Source of the DNA: Halotia branconii CENA392
Lineage (GTDB): Bacteria > Cyanobacteriota > Cyanobacteriia > Cyanobacteriales > Nostocaceae
Reading direction: 5' to 3'
Length of the DNA stretch: 64,000 bases
NCBI RefSeq assembly: GCF_029953635.1
Contig: NZ_CP124543.1
Span: 1,715,455-1,779,454, forward strand
Part shown: piece by piece, positions 25,915 to 35,486 of the stretch
Numbering within the stretch: the stretch's first letter is position 1
Layout of the letters: each line of letters starts with the position of its first letter
Program-made: the position numbers and the translations under genes
The notes under the pieces: model-generated
Told to the model about the DNA's origin: nothing
The model's input: only the letters and a program-made list of their open reading frames with translations
The model's database searches: none

Positions 25915-28086
25915 TCAAGAATACGGCACACAAGCATGTACTAAAGGTAACAACGGCCCTAGCTGCTCTTGTCCGTTGACGGCCAAATCACTGTGACACA
26001 AATATACTTGCTCTGATACACGCGAAAGCAAGTCTACTAAAATTCTTCGCAATCTTTCTTCCTCAGCCAATTTTTCATCTTCGGCTGTCCAAGGTTCGCC
26101 TAATCTGTCTTGGAGGAAGAATGGCGCACCAAATAAAGTAGCTGCACCACCTTTTGCCCATAAAGGGGAACCAGCATCCAGCCAAAAATGCCAGCGATGA
26201 GATTTTCTACTAGAGCGATATTGAAAGATAGTCGCTAAGGTGATAGCCTTTTTAGCTGGACCAATGGGACTTAGTGGGTATGGGTTGGCGGTGATAGTGC
26301 CACGTCGCAATAGTTGAATAAATTCAGCAATGGTAGTGTTGATTTCTGTTCCTACTTGTTTGGGAGATGTTTGTCTTAATCTAGTGTCAATTTCCCAATA
26401 GTGTTGGGCTGTTTCTAACAATTCTCGCAGTGCTGCTAATTGGTCGTAGGGAAGATTACTACCATTCCATAAAAAGCGCTGAATTGCCCTATCTAAAAGA
26501 GAAATGGGACTAGGAATCAAACGTAATTCTTGTTGCGATCGCTGTTTCTCTAACCACTCTAAGATCTCACTATACGCGGTTGTGGCTGCATAGCCAATTC
26601 TATCCCAGCGCTCAAATGCTGTTACGGGCAGCAAGTTGGGATGTTCAGGATGAGGTACGAAGCAGTAATCGGCAATTAATCCTGCCCGTACTGGGTCAAT
26701 ATCAGTCGATGGCTGTGAAGTATTTTGATTACTGGGTTCTATGGAAGTATCTGATTTTTTACTCAATATTACAAGCATTTCTGCCACGGCATCTCGGTCT
26801 ACTAAGCGTCCCAAACCGGGATACACTAGTGCCAAAATAGTCAGCAATGCCCGAATCACAGGTGAACTAATTAAGGGACGTTGGTCGTTGAGTGATTCGA
26901 CAAGAATGTTTTGCTTAACCAGGATTTCTACTATGGTATAACGAGCGATCGCATCTAAACCTGGGGCAATAATCGCCACTTCGTCTGCTTCTACTTGTCC
27001 TGATTTGATCGCATGAGCAATTACTTCTGCTGTTTGACGCAATAATTGAGCGCGGGAGGTAGTTTGTATTGACTGTACCATCTCTGGTAAACTTAGCATC
27101 ACCATCGATTCTGTGACTATTTCCACCATTGATGTAGCTAATCTCGGTGCTAAAGATTCCAGGGGCGGCTCACTCAAGCTTTCTACCTGACAACGATTGG
27201 CTAACCCTTCTAAATATTTGGGGTCTGCTCCCAATCCCAGGCGCACCGCACCATCGAGATTATAGCTAAACGCTCCTACCGCCCCTTGATCTAAGAGAAA
27301 ATCGAACAATTCCCGCGCTACCCCTGGATAATCATCGATATCATCTGCTAATATTGCCTGATAGCGTTGAGTTAGATGCTGTTGATAATGGCGATCGCTT
27401 AACAAGTTCTGACTATAAAGTTCGGTAATAATACCATAAGTCAGTAATCCTCTTTCTAAGCACCAATTGCGCCAATTTAGTAGTAAAGATGCTAAAAATT
27501 CCGGCTCTAAATCTATGGCGTTTTCCTGTAGACCTTTTTGCAAAATCTCAGCAATATCTTCGCAAGGAGTGTTGCTATACGCCGCTAATTGCAATAAGTC
27601 CAAGATACGTCTGACCAAACGGTACTCATTTACTCCTGCACGGCGTAAAATTTCTTCGTCTAATTGAGAACGCCAGAGTTTTGTTGCTAATTCCTGCTCT
27701 GTTTCTGGACGTAATCTGACTGGAAATTGTGCTTTTAGATTCAACGATTGAATTAATAAAGGCCAAAATAAAATAACTTCATCTTGAAAAAACCCCAGGG
27801 GTGTCTTTGCACGAACCGGATATTTTCCTAAAGTAGCTGTAACAATTTTATCTCCTAATATCCGACGATTTGCATCATTGGCAGCTAAAACTAATACTCC
27901 TGGTTCTACTTTCGGAAGATACAAGGGTTTTAGCGTATGGTTGTCTGCTTTTTCTTTGCGGTTTTTAGTATAAAATGTTTCTAAAGCATGATTTTCATTT
28001 TGTAACCAGCTACAAAAATGCTCTACTAAGCGAGTAGTCTTACCACTGCGGCTAGTGCCAAGAATCCAAACAGAATCAAAAACCAC
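25915..28086 (-). CDS. RecB/AddB-like superfamily I helicase-fold protein
   Basis: The protein has 723 residues. Walker A is GTSRSGKTTRL at about 10-20. AILADDIDDYPGVARELFDFLL is a helicase motif II/III-like segment, and AIIAPGLDAIARYTIVEIL...NDQRPLISSPVIRALLTIL resembles domain 2 of UvrD/AddB-type helicases. A DE pair of classical Walker B is replaced by DDID, as in some AddB-like proteins. No nuclease Cys cluster is evident. Cyanobacterial homologues are usually annotated as recombinase or helicase. A role in DNA repair is likely but unproven. It is divergent from pxcA. Confidence 0.68.
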   Translation of the reverse strand: MVFDSVWILGTSRSGKTTRLVEHFCSWLQNENHALETFYTKNRKEKADNHTLKPLYLPKVEPGVLVLAANDANRRILGDKIVTATLGKYPVRAKTPLGFFQDEVILFWPLLIQSLNLKAQFPVRLRPETEQELATKLWRSQLDEEILRRAGVNEYRLVRRILDLLQLAAYSNTPCEDIAEILQKGLQENAIDLEPEFLASLLLNWRNWCLERGLLTYGIITELYSQNLLSDRHYQQHLTQRYQAILADDIDDYPGVARELFDFLLDQGAVGAFSYNLDGAVRLGLGADPKYLEGLANRCQVESLSEPPLESLAPRLATSMVEIVTESMVMLSLPEMVQSIQTTSRAQLLRQTAEVIAHAIKSGQVEADEVAIIAPGLDAIARYTIVEILVKQNILVESLNDQRPLISSPVIRALLTILALVYPGLGRLVDRDAVAEMLVILSKKSDTSIEPSNQNTSQPSTDIDPVRAGLIADYCFVPHPEHPNLLPVTAFERWDRIGYAATTAYSEILEWLEKQRSQQELRLIPSPISLLDRAIQRFLWNGSNLPYDQLAALRELLETAQHYWEIDTRLRQTSPKQVGTEINTTIAEFIQLLRRGTITANPYPLSPIGPAKKAITLATIFQYRSSRKSHRWHFWLDAGSPLWAKGGAATLFGAPFFLQDRLGEPWTAEDEKLAEEERLRRILVDLLSRVSEQVYLCHSDLAVNGQEQLGPLLPLVHACVPYS

Positions 28087-28172
28087 AAATCTTCTCCTTG
28101 TAGATTTGCTAGTGTACCTTGTGCGTTAACTTAAGGTTAAGAATTACCACAAATGCTGGATGACTGCCCACA

Positions 28173-29492
28173 ATGAAAACCTCTGTTTTTAGCCAAAAAA
28201 TTTATCTTTTCTTATTATCTGCTTATCGCTGGTACTTAAAAACTCCAGAGCGTTCCCTAGAAGAAGCTTACAATGCTGCATTACAGATTAAGGCAATAGA
28301 AGACGAGCATTTCAATGGTAATAAAATAGACTTCAACTCAGCCATCTATAGCCACAGTGTGATGGATTATTTTGAATCAGAGTTGAAAAAACAATTAAAA
28401 ATTGTGCGGATGCGATTGACAGAATTTAGAGCTAGCCGTTGGTTCTCAAATGAATCTCATCAAAAAGCTGCTCAGAAAACTGGTATAGAATATCCCAGCC
28501 CTGCTTTAATTTTAGAAAAATTACAATTCATCGATGAAATTACAAATAAATACACTAATTTGAATTATGCAATAATTGCTCCAGTTGAAGTTAATCAACC
28601 TCAAATGGTTAAAGCTGAACCGATAATTGCTCAACCATTACAACCGAAACTATCAAACACGAATCAAGAAAATATTCCCAAAAAGCGAGGGAAAACTAAC
28701 ACAACAGGTATATTACCTCGATCAATTTTAAGTACTATCAGTCGTTTGCAAGTTGAATTAGATCCTAATTCCGAACAAGACGTTGTTCAAAACTTTCGTC
28801 AAACTCAAAAAAGAACAATAATATCTATTAGATTTCTTTTATTACTAATTATTATACCGCTTTTAACTCATCAAATATCTAAAGTTTTATTAGTAGGTCC
28901 ACTAGTTGAAAACTTTAGAAGTTCTGAAACAGTGCAAATTTTCCTCAATACAGAGATGGAAGAAGAAGCATTGGTAGAACTACAAAGATTTGAAGAAAGA
29001 ATGAAATTTGAAAATTTGATTAGTGATGCTCCACCTTTATCTTCTGAAGATCTGGAAAATCAAATGAAAGAAAAGGCTGATGAAATTGCTAAACAATTCC
29101 GTGTTGAAAGTGCCAATGCAATTAAAAATGTTTTTTCAGATATTTTTTCTGTTGGGGCTTTCATTTGGTTATTACTTGCTAGCAAACCTTCTATAGCAGT
29201 AGTAAAAGATTTCTTTGATCATGTTGTTTACGGTCTGAGTGACAGTGCCAAAGCTTTTATTATCATTTTATTTACTGATATATTTGTGGGATTTCACTCT
29301 CCTCACGGCTGGGAAGTCATACTAGAAGGAGTATCACGCCATTGGGGTTTACCAGCAAATAGAGATTTTATCTTCTTATTTATTGCCACCTTCCCAGTAA
29401 TTTTAGATACTATTTTTAAATATTGGATATTCCGCTATTTAAACCGGATATCGCCATCTGCGGTTGCTACTTATCATAATATGAATGAATAG
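28173..29492 (+). CDS. pxcA: Proton extrusion protein PxcA (CemA family)
   Basis: The protein has 439 residues. The soluble N-terminal half (YRWYLKTPERSLEEAYNAAL) is typical of cyanobacterial PxcA/CotA. Membrane helices begin near 215 (RFLLLLIIIPLLTHQISKV), followed by a charged loop and the CemA-like C-terminus with GFHSPHGWEVILEGV and FPVILDTIFKYWIFRYLNR. The family is needed for light-induced proton extrusion and inorganic carbon or pH homeostasis at the inner envelope or plasma membrane. It lies 42 bp upstream of mltA on the same strand, so the two may be co-transcribed. Confidence 0.93.
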   Translation: MKTSVFSQKIYLFLLSAYRWYLKTPERSLEEAYNAALQIKAIEDEHFNGNKIDFNSAIYSHSVMDYFESELKKQLKIVRMRLTEFRASRWFSNESHQKAAQKTGIEYPSPALILEKLQFIDEITNKYTNLNYAIIAPVEVNQPQMVKAEPIIAQPLQPKLSNTNQENIPKKRGKTNTTGILPRSILSTISRLQVELDPNSEQDVVQNFRQTQKRTIISIRFLLLLIIIPLLTHQISKVLLVGPLVENFRSSETVQIFLNTEMEEEALVELQRFEERMKFENLISDAPPLSSEDLENQMKEKADEIAKQFRVESANAIKNVFSDIFSVGAFIWLLLASKPSIAVVKDFFDHVVYGLSDSAKAFIIILFTDIFVGFHSPHGWEVILEGVSRHWGLPANRDFIFLFIATFPVILDTIFKYWIFRYLNRISPSAVATYHNMNE

Positions 29493-29533
29493 CTCGATTA
29501 AGCATTAAAGGATAAAAATTCAAGATTTTTTCC

Positions 29534-30784
29534 ATGACTAAAAAACTTGTATTTATCAGTATTAGTCTAACTGTAATTTTATCAGTTTTTCTCATCCGTA
29601 TCCAACCTTTAGGACATCTAGCACTTAGTCCACCAGAATGTCGAGTCAAAAAGTGGGATGTACCAGTTGCCGATCAAATAAACATCCCAAATCAATTACT
29701 TATCCAGAGATTACCAATTACTTGTTGTCAAGATGATCTATCTTGTTTAGATGAAGTTATTTATGAAGAAAAACTTTCTAAAAAAAGCTTAATTGTTGCA
29801 ATTGATCGTAGTCTGCAATATTTACAAACAGATAAAGCTACTAAAGCTTATCAAAAGTATCAGGTGGCTGATATTACACGCGATCGCGTCATTAATAGTT
29901 TAAAAAGATTTCGCGAATTAATCCTAACAACTAATTCTGCCACAGAACTACATGCAGCCATAGAAAAAGAATTTGTTTTTTACCAATCAGTTGGTAAAGA
30001 CCAAAAAGGTGGGGTTTTGTTCACCGCTTATTACGAACCTCTTTATTTTGCTAGCCGCTTTCCTACAAGCGAATACCGCTATCCCGTTTATCGATTACCT
30101 CCCGATTTAAAATCATGGAATCGACCTCATCCTACACGTCTGGATTTAGAAGGAGCAGACGGTTTGCAAGGTACAAAAGGTAAATTACGAGGATTAGAGT
30201 TGTTTTGGTTTCGCGATCGCCTAGAACCATATTTAGCACAAATACAAGGTTCTGCTCGATTACAATTAACTGACGGCAACCAAACCACAATCGGCTACGC
30301 TGGTGATACCGCCTATAACTACAAAAGTATTGGTCGAGAATTGGCAAATGATGGCAAATTACCCCTAGAAGGTATGACTATGCCTATTATCCTTGACTAT
30401 TTTCACAAGCATCCCCAAGCATTAAATATTTATATCCCCCGCGATCCTAGTTTTGTGTTTTTTCAAGAAAACCACGGTGAGCCAGCACAAGGTTCAATTA
30501 ATGTACCACTTACAGCAGAGCGTTCTATTGCTACAGATAAATCTTTGATGCCTCCTGGCGCTTTAGCGTTGATTCGAGCTGCTATTCCCTTTGCCAAGAC
30601 GAATAATCAGCTAGAACATCGCATCGTTAGTCGTTATGTACTTGATCAAGATACAGGAGGCGCTATTCAAGGTGCCGGTAGGGTAGATTACTTTTTAGGT
30701 ACTGGTAAATTGGCAGGCGATCGCGCTGGTGTTACAGTCAGCAATGGACAGTTATACTACTTACTGCTTCAGCCCAAAAATTAA
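29534..30784 (+). CDS. mltA: MltA-type lytic transglycosylase
   Basis: The protein has 416 residues with an N-terminal signal/anchor (LVFISISLTVILSVFLI). The MltA domain shows FTAYYEPLYFASR and YPVYRLPPDL, and the C-terminal 3D domain has the Asp-rich DQDTGGAIQGAGRVDYFLG, which carries the catalytic Asp. It cleaves the MurNAc-GlcNAc bond of peptidoglycan to form 1,6-anhydro ends, in the periplasm. No lipobox Cys is obvious at the end of the signal, so it may be membrane-anchored or secreted rather than a lipoprotein. Confidence 0.92.
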   Translation: MTKKLVFISISLTVILSVFLIRIQPLGHLALSPPECRVKKWDVPVADQINIPNQLLIQRLPITCCQDDLSCLDEVIYEEKLSKKSLIVAIDRSLQYLQTDKATKAYQKYQVADITRDRVINSLKRFRELILTTNSATELHAAIEKEFVFYQSVGKDQKGGVLFTAYYEPLYFASRFPTSEYRYPVYRLPPDLKSWNRPHPTRLDLEGADGLQGTKGKLRGLELFWFRDRLEPYLAQIQGSARLQLTDGNQTTIGYAGDTAYNYKSIGRELANDGKLPLEGMTMPIILDYFHKHPQALNIYIPRDPSFVFFQENHGEPAQGSINVPLTAERSIATDKSLMPPGALALIRAAIPFAKTNNQLEHRIVSRYVLDQDTGGAIQGAGRVDYFLGTGKLAGDRAGVTVSNGQLYYLLLQPKN

Positions 30785-31004
30785 ACCGAACCTCTAGTAG
30801 TTTACCAACCCAAAATTGCCATGTAGGTCGAGCAGGGGGAGCAGGGGGAGAGAAGGAGCAGGGGGAGCAAGAATTGTTATTCAATCAGGCTTTTACCACC
30901 CCTGCCACCCCTGCCGTTCATTATGCAAAGATGACTTGGTGTACTACTAGGTTTTCATAAATCAAATAGGATTGCTATAAGTAATTACTAATGACCAATT
31001 TCCC

Positions 31005-32240
31005 ATGCGAGTTATTTTAGGCAAAATACCTATGCTACGGCGCTTAAGTCTTACTATCACTGCGGTTATCCTGTTTAGCGGTTCCTTGACACTGGCAGAG
31101 ACTAAAGATCAAGATCCTCAACAAGCTGATAAATTTCCTCCTAGCCCCTTAGAAATTACTACACCTGATCCACTGCTGCCAAATTTAACGAATAAACAGC
31201 CGTTAACTCTCCAGGAACAGCAAAGATTGGCGGTAGCGCTAGATTTATTAAATCAAGACGCGGCGGCAAAATTGCAAGCAGGAAATAAGGTAGCAGCGTT
31301 TGAAATTTGGAACCGGGAACTACGCTTGCGACGCTTTTTAGGTTCTTTGGCAGAAGTACAAGCATTGTCGCGGGTTGGTGCGATCGCCTGGAATGAAAGC
31401 GATCGCCAAGAGGTACAATATATTACTCAGCGATTGCAAGCGATTCAAAAACAGACACAATCTCAAAAAGCTGTTGATATCCCACTTTTGCGATCGCTAG
31501 GTGAAGCTTACCAAAAAGTGCGATCGCCTCAACCTGCTTTGGAGGTTTATAACCAAGTTTTAGCAGTAGAACGTCAGCAACAAGATACAGCCGCAGTAGT
31601 ACAAACTCTCAAGACAATTGGAGAACTACATTTAGCTTGGTTTGATTATCCCCAAGCTGCCACTGTCTACGAGGAATTGTTAAGTTTAGATTCAGGCGAT
31701 CGCTTAAATCAGCTAGCATACTTACAACAGCTAGCTTATATTTACGAACAGTCAAAGCAACCGCAGCAAAGAATAAATATATTAAATAAGCTTGCAGCAA
31801 TTTACACAAATGAAAATAATCTTACTGAAATACCCGAATTAAAACTAGCGATCGGCTCAAGTTATCAATCATTAGGAAAGACAAATCCTAATTTACTGCG
31901 AGAAGCTTTCAATAATTATCAAGAAGCTTATAATACCTCATGGCAATTACAGCAGTACGCTCGTGCTGGCGAAGCTTTGCAAAAGTTAATCGCGCTATAT
32001 CGTTCTCAAGGACAAACAGAAGAAGCTTTACAAACTAGCCAAATTCTTGTAGAAACACAAGAGCGAGCTGTCAATTTTTACGGGGTAATGCAAGCTTACG
32101 ATCAAATTGGGCAAATATATGTAGAACGCAAAGATTATCCTCAAGCCCAAACTGCATTTAAAAAAGGATTAGAATTAGCAAAACAATTGAAGCTTGAAGA
32201 GTCATATTTTAATCAGCAAATTGAAAAGCTACCAAAATAA
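31005..32240 (+). CDS. Secreted TPR-repeat protein
   Basis: Up to 411 residues. An ATG at 31032 gives a cleaner signal peptide (MLRRLSLTITAVILFSGSL, cleavage near LAE). The rest is helical with at least five TPR-like units, for example LGEAYQKVRSPQPALEVYNQ, IGELHLAWFDYPQAATVYEE and IGQIYVERKDYPQAQTAFKK. It probably sits in the periplasm and acts as a scaffold. No enzymatic domain is seen. It is about 220 bp downstream of mltA across a repeat-rich spacer, so a link to cell-wall turnover is possible but weak. Confidence 0.8.
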   Translation: MRVILGKIPMLRRLSLTITAVILFSGSLTLAETKDQDPQQADKFPPSPLEITTPDPLLPNLTNKQPLTLQEQQRLAVALDLLNQDAAAKLQAGNKVAAFEIWNRELRLRRFLGSLAEVQALSRVGAIAWNESDRQEVQYITQRLQAIQKQTQSQKAVDIPLLRSLGEAYQKVRSPQPALEVYNQVLAVERQQQDTAAVVQTLKTIGELHLAWFDYPQAATVYEELLSLDSGDRLNQLAYLQQLAYIYEQSKQPQQRINILNKLAAIYTNENNLTEIPELKLAIGSSYQSLGKTNPNLLREAFNNYQEAYNTSWQLQQYARAGEALQKLIALYRSQGQTEEALQTSQILVETQERAVNFYGVMQAYDQIGQIYVERKDYPQAQTAFKKGLELAKQLKLEESYFNQQIEKLPK

Positions 32241-32486
32241 ATACTAAGTAAGTCGGTGAAATAAAATTAAACTATGTAAATAAAAGTAAATAAGGCTTAA
32301 ACTCTTTCTCTCCCTGCCCCCTGCCCCCTGCTTTTTTTAGCCTTCAAATTAATGGTTATATACCAATAAAACAGTCAAGGGTCTCTTCTGTCTCTAAATA
32401 AGATAAGTTCATCAAATCTTTACGAAATTATCTAAATAGTAGTTGTATTTCCTCATGACACAATTCTTCCGTCTGGAGATTATTTA

Positions 32487-33359
32487 ATGAGTTTTCAACA
32501 ACACTATAAAGCAATTTCACAGCTTTTTCCTTATCCATCTTTACTTTCGAGCAGTTGGACAACTTGGAAAGGAATTGGTTTGGAACACCTTCAGTTACCA
32601 TTTGGGGAGACTCCTGAGTATTCTCTTAAACAATTTGTCATTACAATTAATCTTGGTCAGAGTTTTAAGGTAGAACGAACTTTGGATAGGCATCTGCAAA
32701 CAGGAATAATGTTTACAGGTGCTGTGGCGCTTTGTCCAATGCATACTTCCCAAAGCATCTATTGGGATAAAGATGCTAATATTCTTTGGCTCAGTTTAGA
32801 GCATGAATTATTAACTCGTAATTCTATAGAATTATTGGACACAGATGAGTATGAAATATTACCGCACCTGATCACTCAAGATGCACTTATTTACCAAATT
32901 GGATTAGGACTGAAAGCACAACTTAAAACCAATGGCTTAGATAGTTGTATGTATGCTGAATCAGCCGCAACTTTTTTGGCTGTCCATCTTTTGCAAAACT
33001 ACTCAACTCAAAAATCTTCTATACAGGAGTATGCAGGAGGTTTACCTCTGCAAAAGCTAAAACAAGTAGTTGACTATATTCATGATCATTTAGCACAAGA
33101 AATTTCTCTTAATGCGATCGCTAATTATGTTGGTATTAGCTGCTATTACTTTTGCCGATTATTCAAGCAATCTACAGGTCTTACCTTACATCAATATGTG
33201 ATTCAACAACGAGTAGAACGGGCAAAGCAATTATTATTGCAAGGTGAGATGAGTATTGCCGATATTGCTTTAGCCTGTGGCTTTTCTCATCAAAGTCATC
33301 TCAATCGTCATTTCAAACGCCTAACTGGGGTTACACCGAAAACCTTAACCAATCGATAG
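32487..33359 (+). CDS. AraC-family transcriptional regulator
   Basis: The protein has 290 residues. The C-terminal 100 residues carry the two AraC/XylS helix-turn-helix units: ISLNAIANYVGISCYYFCRL and the signature MSIADIALACGFSHQSHLNRHFKR. The N-terminal 180 residues form the cupin-like effector region (FVITINLGQSFKVERTLD), as in the ferric-siderophore/PchR and small-molecule AraC regulators. The ligand is unknown. It is followed by the small secreted protein after 320 bp on the same strand, which might be a target. Confidence 0.92.
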   Translation: MSFQQHYKAISQLFPYPSLLSSSWTTWKGIGLEHLQLPFGETPEYSLKQFVITINLGQSFKVERTLDRHLQTGIMFTGAVALCPMHTSQSIYWDKDANILWLSLEHELLTRNSIELLDTDEYEILPHLITQDALIYQIGLGLKAQLKTNGLDSCMYAESAATFLAVHLLQNYSTQKSSIQEYAGGLPLQKLKQVVDYIHDHLAQEISLNAIANYVGISCYYFCRLFKQSTGLTLHQYVIQQRVERAKQLLLQGEMSIADIALACGFSHQSHLNRHFKRLTGVTPKTLTNR

Positions 33360-33679
33360 CAAGATTAGGCAAAAACGATAAGAATGTGCAAGACATGTAA
33401 GTGTAGTTTTTGTAACCCTAAGTAATACCAATTTGTGAAGCAAATGTACAGTGACCAATTAAACGACGTTGAGACAAATTTGTGTCGTCGAGTTAAGGCT
33501 TATCCACTTTAGGCTTGCAACAAAGCCGTGTTGATATAGCTTATAAATTCTCGGTGCTACTTCTTATGCTTAATGCTCTTTGAGTGCAAACTTTACACCC
33601 TCAATGACATTAATTTGACGCAGCGACAAATAAAAAGTCACTTTGCAACTCAATTGAAACGTAAGCTGAGGAATAGAAA
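33360..33679. other. Intergenic region before small secreted protein
   Basis: A 320-bp spacer without repeats of the families seen elsewhere. It likely contains the promoter of the secreted protein gene, but no convincing -10 box or operator was found by eye. Confidence 0.35.
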
Positions 33680-34057
33680 ATGAAATTCAATCTTTTATCT
33701 ATCGCAACCACTTTCTTTAGTGTATTGGCATCCAATGTTTTACTTGCATCAGGTGCATCAGCCCAGGTTACTGAAGTGTATTCTCCAGGAGCAAGTACAG
33801 GTTCAGTCACAGATATTAAGTATTACACCACTCCTTACCTTAATGCTGCACCAGGATCATATTATTATCAAACTTACACTTGTCCTTCTGGTTATGTTGT
33901 AGGAGGTGGGTTTCAGACATCTGGTAACTTAGTAGGAAACGATGGACTTACTCTGATAGCTAGTTATCCTAGTACAACTAGACAATGGACATTACGTTAT
34001 AAAAATACAGATAATGAAAACCGTTTAGTACGGATGTACCTCATTTGTCTAATCTAA
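33680..34057 (+). CDS. Small secreted protein, hypothetical
   Basis: The protein has 125 residues, with GAGG about 10 bases upstream of the ATG. A signal peptide is obvious (MKFNLLSIATTFFSVLASN ... ASA, cleavage near residue 29). The mature part is beta-rich and Tyr/Ser/Thr-rich, with only two cysteines, TCPSGYVVGGGF and the near-terminal ICLI, which could form a disulfide. The CPxGYxVxGGG pattern resembles secreted or surface beta proteins, but no family was recognised. A strong hairpin (34160-34202) follows. Confidence 0.7.
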   Translation: MKFNLLSIATTFFSVLASNVLLASGASAQVTEVYSPGASTGSVTDIKYYTTPYLNAAPGSYYYQTYTCPSGYVVGGGFQTSGNLVGNDGLTLIASYPSTTRQWTLRYKNTDNENRLVRMYLICLI

Positions 34058-34159
34058 TCTTTTTTCACTATTTTAGGGATTTCCCGAAAAATAAAATCTC
34101 CAAAAAAAGAGTGATAGTAAATAATTGTAACTAAAGTGTTATTTATTACACTCTTAAAA

Positions 34160-34202
34160 GCAGGTGTGGGGTATTTAGAAGAACAAAATACCCACACCCT
34201 GC
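34160..34202. terminator. Bidirectional terminator hairpin
   Basis: Arms 34160-34176 and 34186-34202 pair almost completely (GCAGG, TGTGGG and TATTT blocks with one bulge on each side) around a 9-base loop. TTTT follows on the plus strand, and an A-run precedes it, giving a short U-tract on the minus strand. It lies between convergent genes. Confidence 0.75.
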
Positions 34203-34205
34203 CTT

Positions 34206-35486
34206 TTACATACTTCTTGTTAACCCTACTGTTACATCTATCGATTCAGATGCATCTATCAGTTGGTAGAGTTTGTCTTCAAACTTGGTCATACATGCCG
34301 ACCAGTCAAATTCTAGAATAGATGGACGAGCATGACGAGTTAAATCTGCTTTAAGGTCGGGATTTTCTAGAATTTCAATTACCTTTTGAGCAAAATCTGT
34401 GGGGTTATTGGGTTTAGCTAAAAAGCCATTACGACCAGGAAATACTTGTTCAGAAGTCGAGGGGGCAATCACCGCCACTACAGGAGTTCCAGAAGCTAAA
34501 GCTTCGTTATTTGTGGTGCAGAAGTTTTCTGTAACAGAGGGGTTAACAAATACATCGGCTCGTGCAAACCAACCCAGTAATTCTGTACCGTGGGACTCAC
34601 CCCAAATCGTCACACCGGATGCAAATTGTTGGGCGCGCCGCCGAATTTCTTCATCTAAAGGTCCACTACCAACAATGACTAAATGCACGTCAGGAATTTT
34701 GGCAGCAATTAACGGGTATGCATCTAGAAGTTGGTCAACATTTTTTTCCGCAGTCACACGTCCGACAAATAAAATAGTCGGTCGATGGTCATCGGGAATC
34801 GGGTCATAACAGATATTTTGCGGATGAAATTTATCGCAATCAATACCTTGATAAGGAACGTATTCACTGCGTTGAGATTTCAGACTTGTATATTTAGCAA
34901 GCTGTTCTTTAGAAGAAAAGAAATTAGCGTCGTAAGACTCACTAAACTGCTTGATAAAAATTGGCAAAATGGGGCGAAGAAAGCCAAACAAGTAATCTCC
35001 CAAGTAATATCGAATATAAGCAACGATATCAGTATGGAAAACAGAGATAATGGGTGTACCTGTGCGCTTACCATATTCAGCTCCCACAGGACGACCATAA
35101 CCCTGGAGGAAAAGTGAGTAGAAACCTCTCATTGCAGGTGCTTCTTCTACTACCACAACATCAGGCTGAAAATCTAACAGTAATTCTGTATCATCCCAAT
35201 GCCGATGGTGTAATGGTTCGGGGAGAGACTTGTAAAAAAGCAGAGGTTTTGTGGGATATGCATAGGCAGAAAAGTTGGGATATAACTTTAATTCTGCCAG
35301 TCCAGGTACACGGCGATCGCGCACTTCTTGAGGAAATTTGGCGTTAATTTCTGGATGGATGAGAAATACTTCATGTCCTTGCTGTAACAACCAGCGGACT
35401 CGTTGATGTACTGCAACTCCTACCCCTGATAAAAACGGAGCATACACTCCTGTCATAATTGCAATGCGAAGTGATTGTTTTTTCAT
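34206..35486 (-). CDS. hglT: GT4 family glycosyltransferase, HglT-type
   Basis: The protein has 426 residues of GT-B fold. The N-terminal domain has the glycine loop GVGVAVHQRVRWLLQQGHEV, and the C-terminal donor domain has ILFVGRVTAEKNVDQLL, ADVFVNPSVTENFC and EALASGTPVVA (the EX7E-type nucleotide-sugar motif). It would transfer a sugar from a nucleotide donor to a lipid acceptor at the membrane. From its position as the last gene of the block ending in hgdBC it corresponds by order to all5341 (HglT), the glycosyltransferase that adds glucose to the heterocyst fatty alcohol. The symbol rests on this remembered gene order. Confidence 0.72.
   Translation of the reverse strand: MKKQSLRIAIMTGVYAPFLSGVGVAVHQRVRWLLQQGHEVFLIHPEINAKFPQEVRDRRVPGLAELKLYPNFSAYAYPTKPLLFYKSLPEPLHHRHWDDTELLLDFQPDVVVVEEAPAMRGFYSLFLQGYGRPVGAEYGKRTGTPIISVFHTDIVAYIRYYLGDYLFGFLRPILPIFIKQFSESYDANFFSSKEQLAKYTSLKSQRSEYVPYQGIDCDKFHPQNICYDPIPDDHRPTILFVGRVTAEKNVDQLLDAYPLIAAKIPDVHLVIVGSGPLDEEIRRRAQQFASGVTIWGESHGTELLGWFARADVFVNPSVTENFCTTNNEALASGTPVVAVIAPSTSEQVFPGRNGFLAKPNNPTDFAQKVIEILENPDLKADLTRHARPSILEFDWSACMTKFEDKLYQLIDASESIDVTVGLTRSM

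Noticed and set aside
34399..34809. 136-codon plus-strand frame opposite the HglT-type gene
   Set aside because: It is antisense to a clear glycosyltransferase and has no family features.
35200..35225. GGTGTAATGGTTCG-like string considered as a tRNA T-arm
   Set aside because: It lies inside the glycosyltransferase reading frame and no cloverleaf can be drawn around it.
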